Positions 1-7,309 of a DNA stretch of 19,118 nucleotides are shown piece by piece (the first letter of the stretch is position 1; every line of letters starts with the position of its first letter). The notes under the pieces were generated by a model that saw only the letters and a list, made by a program, of their open reading frames with translations, was not told where the DNA came from and ran no database searches. The translations under genes were made by a program, and so were the position numbers. The DNA comes from Rhodobacter sp. (GTDB lineage: Bacteria > Pseudomonadota > Alphaproteobacteria > Rhodobacterales > Rhodobacteraceae): the NCBI GenBank assembly GCA_013824045.1, contig PNND01000277.1:1-19118 (forward strand). The letters are read 5' to 3'.

Positions 1-2
1 GT

Positions 3-32
3 CTGTTCCAGACGCTGTATCACGTCGGCTGA
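3..32 (+). CDS. C-terminal end of an upstream gene (partial)
   Basis: An open frame enters from the left edge, reads LFQTLYHVG and stops at TGA (30-32). A good rho-independent terminator follows 22 bases later, which supports this being the true 3' end of a gene. Nine residues are too few to name the product. Confidence 0.5.
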   Translation: MFQTLYHVG

Positions 33-53
33 GGCCAATACTGAGAATGATCG

Positions 54-82
54 AAAGGCCCGGTTTGCGCCGGGCCCTTTTT
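54..82 (+). terminator. Rho-independent terminator of the upstream gene
   Basis: Perfect 7-bp G/C stem, GGCCCGG (57-63) with CCGGGCC (70-76), loop TTTGCG, followed by C and a run of five T. AAA precedes the stem. It closes the gene whose last codons are at 3-32 and insulates it from trkH. Confidence 0.8.
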
Positions 83-137
83 CGTTTCGAATGACGCAGT
101 GCCGCCTTGTGGGGTCTGTCGACGCGCTTGCCTCTTG

Positions 138-163
138 TCCTGCGCATGATAGACCGCGCAGGA
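138..163 (+). repeat. 8-bp inverted repeat upstream of the first trkH
   Basis: TCCTGCGC (138-145) and GCGCAGGA (156-163) are perfect inverted repeats around a 10-base spacer, ending 24 bases before the GTG start of trkH. It could be an operator or a leader hairpin. No T-run follows, so it is not a terminator. No convincing -35/-10 pair was found around it. Confidence 0.45.
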
Positions 164-187
164 ACGACTGAGTAGCCAAGGCATATC

Positions 188-1636
188 GTGGTTGATGTCC
201 GTCCCATTGCTTATGTCTTCGGGCGCATCCTGATCGTGCTCGCGATCCTGATGCTTGCGCCTGCGGTTCTGGATTGGTCTGCGGGGGATGAAAACGCGCA
301 GGCCTTTTTGTTTTCGGCTCTCGTGGCTGGCGGGATCGGCGGGGCGATTGCGATGGCCACATCCAACGGTATGGGTGGGGCCTTTGACATTCGACAGGCC
401 TATCTGCTGACCGCCGTTATCTGGTTCGGGGTGCCGGCCTTCGGGGCGCTGCCCTTCATGCTGGGCGCACCAGGATTGCAGTTCACGGAGGCCTATTTCG
501 AAGCGGTGTCCGGGATCACCACGACCGGGGCCACGGTGATCTATGGGCTGGATTCCTTGCCTGCGGGCATGAATCTGTGGCGTGGGTTGCTGAATGGGGC
601 AGGTGGGTTGGGGATCGCATTTGTGGCGATGATCTTTCTGCCGGTGATGCGCGTGGGGGGGATGCAGTTCTTTCGGACCGAGGGGTTTGATACCTTTGGC
701 AAGGCCTTGCCGCGCGCGACGGACATCGCCATGCAACTGGTGGGGGTCTATGTCGGTTTGATCCTGATCGCCGGGCTGACCTTTGCCGCCATCGGGATGA
801 CGGCGCTGGATGCCACGGTTCACGCGATTGCCGCGATTGCGACCGGTGGCTTTTCGCCACGGGATGCGTCGTTCAACCCCTATGCCGGGGCGGGGGAGTA
901 TTTTGGGGCGCTGTTCATGTTCCTCGGATCGCTTCCCTATATCCGTTATGTGCAGTTGGTGAACGGCGACAGCCGCCCCTTATGGCAGGACAGCCAAGTG
1001 CGGGCCTATGTGAAGGTGCTGGGTCTGGCGGTGGGATCGGTCACGCTGTGGCGGTGGTGGACTTCGGATATGGAGTTCGAGGATGTCTTCCGCGAAAGCC
1101 TGTTCAACCTGACATCCATCATGTCATCGACCGGGTTCTTTTCGGGGTCTTTCCCGGTCTGGGGCGGATATATGCTGGTGGTGGCCTTTGTGATCGGGGT
1201 GATCGGGGCCTGTTCGGGATCGAGCGCGTCGGGGTTGTCGGTGTTCCGGGCGCAGTTGATCTGGGCGGCGCTGGTGCAGCAGATGCGGCGGATCATTCTT
1301 CCGGGGCGCGTGACACCGGTAAAGTATGACGGACGCACGGTCGAACCGGATGTAATGGATGCGCTGATCCTGTATGTCAGCGGCTTTGTTCTGACGTTGG
1401 GCGTGCTGACAGTGGCGATGACGCTGACGGGGGTGGATATCACCTCGTCGCTGTTTGCGGTTTGGACGACGCTGGGCAATATCGGTTACGGGTTTGGACC
1501 GTTGGTGGAGCGGACAGGCACATTCGTGGATTTCCCCGATGCGGCGAAGTGGATCATGACACTGGCGATGCTTTTGGGGCGGTTGGGGCTTTTGGCGATA
1601 TTCGTGCTGGTGCTGCCGCGATTCTGGTTGCGCTAG
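188..1636 (+). CDS. trkH: TrkH-family K+ uptake membrane subunit, copy 1
   Basis: Pore-forming subunit of the Trk potassium uptake system in the inner membrane, normally gated by a cytoplasmic TrkA ring (not in this window). The 482 residues match usual TrkH length. The four P-loop repeats show their filter glycines: TTTGATV (G114), ATGGFS (G220/221), SSTGFF (G316) and GNIGYGFGP (G433). The intramembrane gating loop after the third repeat reads GACSGSSASGLSVFR (340-354); the lysine usual in the KVxR part is replaced by Ser351. The GTG start is chosen because residues MVDVRPIAYV align with MIDVRPVAHI at the ATG start of the downstream paralogue; the ribosome site (AAGG at 178-181) is weak. It lies 73 bases before copy 2, probably in one transcript. 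The family is certain; ion preference (K+ or Na+) is not readable from sequence. Confidence 0.93.
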   Translation: MVDVRPIAYVFGRILIVLAILMLAPAVLDWSAGDENAQAFLFSALVAGGIGGAIAMATSNGMGGAFDIRQAYLLTAVIWFGVPAFGALPFMLGAPGLQFTEAYFEAVSGITTTGATVIYGLDSLPAGMNLWRGLLNGAGGLGIAFVAMIFLPVMRVGGMQFFRTEGFDTFGKALPRATDIAMQLVGVYVGLILIAGLTFAAIGMTALDATVHAIAAIATGGFSPRDASFNPYAGAGEYFGALFMFLGSLPYIRYVQLVNGDSRPLWQDSQVRAYVKVLGLAVGSVTLWRWWTSDMEFEDVFRESLFNLTSIMSSTGFFSGSFPVWGGYMLVVAFVIGVIGACSGSSASGLSVFRAQLIWAALVQQMRRIILPGRVTPVKYDGRTVEPDVMDALILYVSGFVLTLGVLTVAMTLTGVDITSSLFAVWTTLGNIGYGFGPLVERTGTFVDFPDAAKWIMTLAMLLGRLGLLAIFVLVLPRFWLR

Positions 1637-1709
1637 GCCGGCTCTACGGCGTCATTTCATGGACCCCATTGGTTGACACCGGGAAGACGCCATCCCACCT
1701 TGGCAGCCG

Positions 1710-3158
1710 ATGATTGATGTCAGACCCGTTGCCCATATCATCGGACTGGTGATCGTTGCGCTGGGCGCGGCGATGCTGTTCCCAATGGTGCTGGACTGGT
1801 CGGCAGGCGATCCGAATTGGCAGGCCTTTCTGAAATCAGGGTTGCTCTGCGTGGTTGCGGGCGGCGCGGTGGCGCTGTCGACGGCGAATGCGCTGTCGGG
1901 CGGGCTGACCCTGCAGCAGATCTTTCTTCTGACAGTGTTTGCTTGGGTGGCGGCGTGCTTCTTCGGGGCGCTGCCGCTGGTGCTGGGCGCGCCGGGGCTG
2001 AGTTGGCTAGATGCGATCTTTGAGGCGACATCGGGGCTGACGACGACAGGGGCCACGATGATCGTGGGGCTGGATGACTTGCCGAGGGGGGCGAACCTGT
2101 GGCGGGGGATGCTGCATTGGCTGGGTGGGCTGGGGATCGTGATCGTCGCCATGCTGTTCCTGCCGGTGATGAAGGTGGGCGGGATGCAGTTCTTCCGGTC
2201 CGAGGGGTTTGATACCTTGGGCAAGGTGCTGCCGCGGGCCTTGGATATCTCATCCGCGCTGGTGCAGATCTATGTGGCGATTACGGTGGCCTGCGCGCTG
2301 ACCTATGCCGCGCTGGGCATGAGCGGTTTCGATGCGGTGGTGCATGCCTTGTCGACGGTGTCGACCGGCGGGTTTTCGACATCGGATCAGTCCTTTGGCA
2401 AGTATGTGGGCGTGCTGGAATATGCCGCGGTGGTGTTCATGCTGGCGGGGAGCCTGCCCTTCATCCGGTTCATCCAAGCCTGGCAGGGCGAGTGGACCCC
2501 GCTGTGGAAGGACCGGCAGGTGCGGGCCTATCTGCGCTGGAACGCCTATGCCATCGGGGCGATCGTGCTGTATGAGATGATCACGCAGGACATCCCGTTT
2601 GACACGGTCCTGCGCGAGACGACGTTCAATGTGGTGTCGATCTTTTCCGGAACCGGGTTCACCAGCACGGATCTGGCGGCTTGGGGGGCCTTTCCCTTTG
2701 TGATCCTGTTCATCACCGGGCTGATCGGGGGGTGCACGTCATCGACCGGCTGTTCGGTGAAGGTGTTCCGCTATCTGATCCTGTTCGAGGCGGTGAAGCT
2801 GCAGTTGCGCCGCCTCTATGGGCCGAGTGCGGTGAATACGCTGCGCTATGAGGGGCGGGCGGTGAATGATGATGTGCTGAACGCGGTGATCGCGTTCTTT
2901 ACACTGTTCATGCTGAGTTTCGGGTTGCTGGCCGTGGCGCTGGGGTTGACCGGGCTGGAGATGAAGACCGCCGTCACCGCCGCATGGACGGCGATTGCCA
3001 ATGTGGGCCCGGCCTTTGGGCCGGAGGTACATCCGACGGGGGCCTTGCTGGCGTTCCCGGATGCGGCCAAATTGATCATGATCGTGGGCATGCTGACCGG
3101 ACGGCTGGAGCTGCTGGCCGTGTTCGTGATCCTTCTGCCGCGCTTCTGGCGCGGGTGA
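1710..3158 (+). CDS. trkH: TrkH-family K+ uptake membrane subunit, copy 2
   Basis: Second TrkH paralogue, also 482 residues and collinear with copy 1 without any gap; by eye 49 of the first 100 residues are identical. P-loop glycines are present: TTTGATM (G114), STGGFS (G220/221), SGTGFTS (G316) and ANVGPAFGP (G433). Its gating loop GGCTSSTGCSVKVFR (340-354) keeps the KVFR signature that copy 1 lost, so it is the more conventional copy. The ATG has no clear Shine-Dalgarno sequence, which fits translation following copy 1. A TTGACA at 1673-1678 lacks a matching -10. Its TGA stop (3156-3158) abuts the stop of the convergent gene with no base between and no hairpin terminator. Confidence 0.94.
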   Translation: MIDVRPVAHIIGLVIVALGAAMLFPMVLDWSAGDPNWQAFLKSGLLCVVAGGAVALSTANALSGGLTLQQIFLLTVFAWVAACFFGALPLVLGAPGLSWLDAIFEATSGLTTTGATMIVGLDDLPRGANLWRGMLHWLGGLGIVIVAMLFLPVMKVGGMQFFRSEGFDTLGKVLPRALDISSALVQIYVAITVACALTYAALGMSGFDAVVHALSTVSTGGFSTSDQSFGKYVGVLEYAAVVFMLAGSLPFIRFIQAWQGEWTPLWKDRQVRAYLRWNAYAIGAIVLYEMITQDIPFDTVLRETTFNVVSIFSGTGFTSTDLAAWGAFPFVILFITGLIGGCTSSTGCSVKVFRYLILFEAVKLQLRRLYGPSAVNTLRYEGRAVNDDVLNAVIAFFTLFMLSFGLLAVALGLTGLEMKTAVTAAWTAIANVGPAFGPEVHPTGALLAFPDAAKLIMIVGMLTGRLELLAVFVILLPRFWRG

Positions 3159-4943
3159 TCAATCCCAGCAGGAGACGAGGACGGTCATGCGGCCCACAGT
3201 CTTGGCAAGGTCTTCGGGCGGCAGGGCACCCTGACGTGTGGCTTGCGTCAGGGTGACACCCTGCGCCTGCAGAGCTGCGGCGATGGCCGGGCCGGTGGTG
3301 GCAAAGGCCACGCCGTCGGGCAGGACGCGGGCAGGATCGTTGGAGGCGGGCAGCAGGAGGCCAAGCACCGCACCCGTGCTATCGACCACGGGGCCGCCGA
3401 CATCGCCCGGCAGGGCGGTGAGGGCAAGGCGTTTCAGGCCCTGTTCGCCTGCCAGCCCTTCGCCTGCCTGAAGCGTGCCGAAGGTGAGGACGGGGGCGGG
3501 CAGGGCATCGCCGTAGCTGTAGCCGGAGACGGCGATTTCGGTGCCGATGCGATCGGGGGCAAGCTGGAATTCCGCCGTTGCCGGGGGGCTGAGCGGGGTG
3601 GCGGGGGCCAGAAGCGCGATACCGGTTGCGGGATCGGCCAAGGTCAGGCGGGCCTCTGTCACGCCATCCAGCGTGATGCGGGCGCATTGATCCACGGCAT
3701 CCGCAGAGGTGAGGACGTTGCCCGCCCCGTCGATATAGAAGCCCGAGCGGGTGAGGCGGGGTTTGCGCACTTCTAGCCCGGCCAGAAGCCCGGCCTTGGT
3801 GGCCCCGTCCATCGGGACGATGCCGGGATCGAGCGCGCGGTCGCCGACGGGGCGGAAGCTCGACTCGACAGCGGGAAGGATGCGGTCCATGGGCAGGTCG
3901 GCCGTGGGGTTCCAAGTCACGATCCAGCCCTTGATCAGCCCGCGCGACAGTTCGGCAAAGGCGGCGGAGGTGACAGTTGCGCTTTCACCGCGCAAGGTAA
4001 AGCTGCGCTCGCCCCGTTCGCGGGGGCCGGTGGTGGGCATGATCTGGAGCGTCTGGAGCGTGTCATAGAGCGCGTAGAGCGCGGATTGGTCGCCCGGCTG
4101 GCTGATGAGGGTGATGCGCAGCGCATCAGAGCCATCCCTGCCCGCGAAATGCACGAAGGGCGGTTCGTAATGATCGAACTGCACCAGAGCGGTGGGCAAC
4201 GTCACCTCGATCCCGGCTTCGGGTTCGGTGATGGTGGAAAGGCCAAGGGCGGATTGTTCGGCAAGGTAATTGGCGGTCAGCGTGTCTCGCTGGAAGGTGG
4301 TGAGGATGCCGGTGGGTTCGAACCCCATAGCCTCTTGCCATTCGGCCATGGCGCCGCGGGTGCCGCGCCCGAAGGCGCCGTCGATGGTGCTGGTATAGAA
4401 GCCGAACCATTGCAGCGCGGTTTGCAGCTGTTCGCGTTCGGATTGAGAAAGCAGGGATTCGGATTGGCGGGCCTGTTCGGGGGTTTCATCGGGCAGGGCC
4501 GGCGCGGGCGCAATCTCGGTCAGCGGGTCGGTGGCGGCGGTTTCGGGCAGGCTCGCCTCGGGCGCGGGATCGGCGGAGGCGGCGTCTGAGGCGGCATCTG
4601 GGGCGGCGTCTGTGGGCCAGAAGCTTGCCTCAAAGCTGCGGCCATCGGTGATGTAGCTGTCGCGCGGCACGAGGTTTTCGCGCAAGAGCCCGGCAAGGCG
4701 GGTTTCCGCATCAGCACGGGTGAACGGGCCGAGGGTGATCACGTGCCAGCCGGAGCCGATGCGATAACCTTGCACATCATCGAACATGGCCTGCCACGCG
4801 GTTGCGCGTTCTAGGGCATCGGGAAGGCTGGATTTGGCCTCGATCTGGATCCAGACCTGATCGGGGGATTGCTGGGCTGCGGCGGCGTTCGGGGACAGGA
4901 GACAAAGACCAAGGGCAAGGCAGACAAAAACCAGTCGCAGCAT
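3159..4943 (-). CDS. Secreted SPOR / peptidoglycan-binding protein with a degenerate trypsin-like domain
   Basis: 594 residues. An N-terminal signal peptide (about 1-23, LALGLCLLSPNAAAA) is followed by a SPOR-like region (about 29-100, with WIQIEA and GWHVITLGPF), an Ala/Pro-rich linker (110-160), a PG_binding_1 domain (about 168-225, with LQWFGFYTSTIDGAFGRGTR) and a C-terminal chymotrypsin-fold region (about 395-560). In the last region the trypsin landmarks are recognisable but mutated: TSADAV (Asp415) where TNAHVV carries the catalytic His, GIALL (Ile442) where DLALL carries Asp, and GDVGGP (Val515) where GDSGGP carries Ser. It is therefore probably not a protease but a periplasmic binding or scaffold protein on the cell wall. 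Automatic annotation would likely call it a serine protease. It stands alone on the minus strand, divergent from glyQ; its ribosome site (GGA just before ATG) is weak. Confidence 0.85.
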   Translation of the reverse strand: MLRLVFVCLALGLCLLSPNAAAAQQSPDQVWIQIEAKSSLPDALERATAWQAMFDDVQGYRIGSGWHVITLGPFTRADAETRLAGLLRENLVPRDSYITDGRSFEASFWPTDAAPDAASDAASADPAPEASLPETAATDPLTEIAPAPALPDETPEQARQSESLLSQSEREQLQTALQWFGFYTSTIDGAFGRGTRGAMAEWQEAMGFEPTGILTTFQRDTLTANYLAEQSALGLSTITEPEAGIEVTLPTALVQFDHYEPPFVHFAGRDGSDALRITLISQPGDQSALYALYDTLQTLQIMPTTGPRERGERSFTLRGESATVTSAAFAELSRGLIKGWIVTWNPTADLPMDRILPAVESSFRPVGDRALDPGIVPMDGATKAGLLAGLEVRKPRLTRSGFYIDGAGNVLTSADAVDQCARITLDGVTEARLTLADPATGIALLAPATPLSPPATAEFQLAPDRIGTEIAVSGYSYGDALPAPVLTFGTLQAGEGLAGEQGLKRLALTALPGDVGGPVVDSTGAVLGLLLPASNDPARVLPDGVAFATTGPAIAAALQAQGVTLTQATRQGALPPEDLAKTVGRMTVLVSCWD

Positions 4944-5011
4944 TCCGGGAAATCCATTTTCGTTTCGGCGCAGACCCTAGCAGAGCGGGCCGGAGATGCA
5001 CACCCCCCTGC

Positions 5012-5040
5012 GGCCCGGTCCTGTGACGCTTTGCCGGGCC
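5012..5040. repeat. 7-bp inverted repeat in the divergent intergenic region
   Basis: GGCCCGG (5012-5018) and CCGGGCC (5034-5040) flank a 15-base spacer between the divergent SPOR-protein gene and glyQ. The arms are the same as in the terminator at 57-76, but there is no T-run on either side, so an operator or chance G/C pairing is more likely. Confidence 0.3.
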
Positions 5041-5080
5041 AATGACAGGGAGCAAGACGCCTGAGGCCGGCCCGCAAGCA

Positions 5081-5109
5081 TTGACCCTCCTGCGCCCGTT
5101 GCCTATGGA
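5081..5109 (+). promoter_or_regulatory. Sigma-70-type promoter of the glyQ operon
   Basis: TTGACC (5081-5086), a 17-base spacer, then TATGGA (5104-5109). This places transcription start near 5116, about 20 bases before the glyQ ATG and just ahead of its ribosome site. Spacing is ideal and the -35 matches five of six. Confidence 0.6.
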
Positions 5110-5123
5110 GAGGGCGGTTTGCA

Positions 5124-5129
5124 AGAGGG
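5124..5129 (+). promoter_or_regulatory. Ribosome binding site that sets the glyQ start
   Basis: AGAGGG lies 7 bases before the ATG at 5137. It argues against the in-frame TTG at 5119, which lies upstream of this site. Confidence 0.7.
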
Positions 5130-5136
5130 CCCCGGC

Positions 5137-6066
5137 ATGGCTGATACCGCGACGCTTCCCCGCAGTTTCCAAGAGATCATTCTGCGCCTGCAATCCTATT
5201 GGGGGGCGAAGGGATGCGCGGTGCTGCAGCCCTATGACATGGAAGTGGGCGCGGGCACTTTTCACCCGGCCACCACGCTGCGGGCGCTGGGCTCAAAGCC
5301 ATGGGCCGCGGCCTATGTGCAACCCTCGCGCCGCCCGACGGACGGGCGTTATGGCGAGAACCCGAACCGGTTGCAGCATTACTATCAGTATCAGGTCATC
5401 ATCAAACCCTCGCCCCCCGATCTGCAGGACCTGTATCTGGGATCGCTGCGCGCCATCGGGTTGGACCCGATGCTGCATGACATCCGCTTTGTCGAGGATG
5501 ACTGGGAAAGCCCGACGCTGGGCGCTTGGGGCCTTGGCTGGGAGGTTTGGTGCGACGGGATGGAGGTGAGCCAGTTCACCTATTTCCAGCAGGTGGGCGG
5601 GCATGATTGCCGCCCGGTGTCGGGCGAGCTGACCTATGGGTTGGAGCGGCTGGCGATGTATGTGCTGGGGATCGACCATGTGATGGAGATGCCCTTCAAC
5701 GATCCGGATGCACCCATCCCGTTGAAATACGGCGATATCTTCCGCCAGACGGAAGAGGAATACAGTCGCCACAACTTTGACGGGGCGACGACCGAGATGC
5801 TGTTTCAGCATTTCAAGGATGCCGAGGCGGAATGCGGGCGGCTGTTGGGCTTTGACCCCGCCGATCCGAAATCGGGCAAGCGCATCGTGATGGCGCATCC
5901 GGCCTATGATCAGTGCATCAAGGCCAGCCACCTGTTCAACCTTCTGGATGCACGGGGCGTGATTTCGGTGACCGAGCGGCAGGCCTATATCGGGCGGGTG
6001 CGGGCGCTGGCCAAGGCCTGCGCCGATGCCTTTGTCACCACTGAAGCTGGGGGGGCGGCTGCGTGA
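5137..6066 (+). CDS. glyQ: Glycyl-tRNA synthetase alpha subunit
   Basis: Catalytic subunit of the bacterial alpha2beta2 glycyl-tRNA synthetase, which activates glycine with ATP and charges tRNA-Gly in the cytoplasm together with GlyS. The 309 residues are typical. It begins with the family opening [17 protein letters not shown] (11-27), carries class II motif 2 in [19 protein letters not shown] (60-78), the substrate-pocket stretch [18 protein letters not shown] (135-152) and motif 3 in [12 protein letters not shown] (164-175). The ATG at 5137 is preferred over the in-frame TTG at 5119 because the ribosome site lies between them. First gene of the glyQ-fkbM-DUF6446-glyS operon; its TGA overlaps the next GTG by four bases. 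Confidence 0.97.
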   Translation: MADTATLPRSFQEIILRLQSYWGAKGCAVLQPYDMEVGAGTFHPATTLRALGSKPWAAAYVQPSRRPTDGRYGENPNRLQHYYQYQVIIKPSPPDLQDLYLGSLRAIGLDPMLHDIRFVEDDWESPTLGAWGLGWEVWCDGMEVSQFTYFQQVGGHDCRPVSGELTYGLERLAMYVLGIDHVMEMPFNDPDAPIPLKYGDIFRQTEEEYSRHNFDGATTEMLFQHFKDAEAECGRLLGFDPADPKSGKRIVMAHPAYDQCIKASHLFNLLDARGVISVTERQAYIGRVRALAKACADAFVTTEAGGAAA

Positions 6067-6821
6067 AGGCAATGCTGCGGCACGTCCTGTATTGGGCGAC
6101 GCCCGTTCTGGAGCCGGTGCTTTGGTCGCTGGCCTCGCGCGGCGATACGCGGACAGCCCATCGGGCGCGGCACCTTCTGGTGCGCCGCAACCAACAGCAG
6201 TTGGATCGGTTTGGGCCGGCCAGCCTTGCCGAGTTCGACCGCCGCGTTGCGCTGCTTGGTCCGGGCGATGTCTGCCTCGACTTAGGCGCAAATTTGGGCA
6301 TCTTCACAGAGAAACTCGCGGCGACAGGGGCCGATGTGCACGCCTATGAGCCGGATCCGCATTGCTTTGCCCAGTTGCAAGACCGTTTTGCCGGGCGCCC
6401 GAATGTGCATTTGCACCCGAAGGCCGTCGCGGCGACCTCCGGCAGTTTTTTGCTGCGTCGGACCCGTGATTTCCTTGATGATCCGGATGTGCAAAGCACG
6501 TCGTCTTCCATCGCAGTAGATGCACCGTCGATTTATGATGAGACGAATGCCGTGATGGTGGAAACAATGGCCTTTCACGATGTGGTGCGCGGGTTGGGCA
6601 AGCCCGTCGCGCTTGTGAAAATGGATATCGAAGGGGCGGAGTTCGGAATTCTGGACCTTTTGCAGCAGGATCGCGAAATGGGGAAAAACCTGCCCATCGG
6701 GGCGCTTTTCGTGGAAACCCACGAGCGCCATTTCCCCGACAGGTTCCCGATGGTACGCGATTTGCGGAGGGCTGCACGGGCGGGACAACAGCCTTTCTTG
6801 ATAGATACCTTTTGGCCGTGA
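6063..6821 (+). CDS. FkbM-family SAM-dependent methyltransferase
   Basis: 252 residues. The Rossmann-fold methyltransferase core shows motif [11 protein letters not shown] (72-81), the acidic ribose-binding YEPDP (95-99), and the FkbM signature [13 protein letters not shown] (185-197), then FVETHE (216-221). No signal peptide or membrane segment was seen; about 65 residues precede the core. FkbM enzymes usually methylate a hydroxyl of a small molecule or glycan; the acceptor here is unknown. The GTG start overlaps the glyQ stop (GTGA, 6063-6066), so translation is coupled. Its place between the two subunits of one tRNA synthetase is odd. Parts of it (6480-6560) have a more mixed codon choice than glyQ or glyS, which could hint at a later insertion. 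Confidence 0.85.
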   Translation: MKAMLRHVLYWATPVLEPVLWSLASRGDTRTAHRARHLLVRRNQQQLDRFGPASLAEFDRRVALLGPGDVCLDLGANLGIFTEKLAATGADVHAYEPDPHCFAQLQDRFAGRPNVHLHPKAVAATSGSFLLRRTRDFLDDPDVQSTSSSIAVDAPSIYDETNAVMVETMAFHDVVRGLGKPVALVKMDIEGAEFGILDLLQQDREMGKNLPIGALFVETHERHFPDRFPMVRDLRRAARAGQQPFLIDTFWP

Positions 6822-6831
6822 GGAAGACAGC

Positions 6832-7305
6832 GTGAATGGCAAGATTGCGGCAGGGAGCATCGTGGTGATCGGGGCGATTGCGGGCGTGGCCATGTATTGG
6901 CTGCAGGTCTATGCCTTTTACGAAGAGGCGGCCTTTGTGCCGGGCGAGGAAATTCGCCTGACGCTGATCGAGGGCGGGCAGGCAGAGCCGATCATCGCCG
7001 AAGAGGTGACGGGGATCGATAGCGACTCGTCTCCCATCCGCTTCCGCGCCTGTTTCCGCACGCCGATGACGCAGGCCATGCTGACCGAGACCTACAAGAT
7101 CTATGAAGGCGCGGTGCCCAATGTCGCCCCCGGCTGGTTCGACTGTTTCGACGCGCAGGCGATCGGCACGGCCATTGAGCGCGGCGAGGCGATCCCCTTC
7201 CTGTCGGAAGCCAATATTCACCCCGGCGTTGACCGTGTTGTTGCGGTTTTCCCCGATGGCCGGGCCTTTGCCTGGCACCAGTTGAACGCCTCGGCGAGCG
7301 AGTGA
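6832..7305 (+). CDS. Small membrane-anchored protein, probably DUF6446 family
   Basis: 157 residues. One N-terminal hydrophobic segment (about 5-24, AAGSIVVIGAIAGVAMYWL) is likely an uncleaved anchor, leaving a soluble domain probably in the periplasm. Two cysteines, C74 (FRACFRTP) and C105 (WFDCFDA), could form a disulfide. From memory this matches a conserved Rhodobacterales protein found beside glyS (DUF6446); its function is unknown to me. The GTG start is supported by AGGAAG (6821-6826) with 5-base spacing. The stop lies 4 bases before the glyS ATG, so it is cotranscribed with both synthetase subunits. Confidence 0.8.
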   Translation: MNGKIAAGSIVVIGAIAGVAMYWLQVYAFYEEAAFVPGEEIRLTLIEGGQAEPIIAEEVTGIDSDSSPIRFRACFRTPMTQAMLTETYKIYEGAVPNVAPGWFDCFDAQAIGTAIERGEAIPFLSEANIHPGVDRVVAVFPDGRAFAWHQLNASASE

Positions 7306-7309
7306 ACCC

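Noticed and set aside
1673..1678. TTGACA between the two trkH genes as a promoter for the second copy
   Set aside because: No acceptable -10 element 16-18 bases downstream.
5119..5136. TTG start giving GlyQ six extra residues
   Set aside because: The ribosome site AGAGGG lies downstream of this TTG and at ideal distance from the ATG at 5137.
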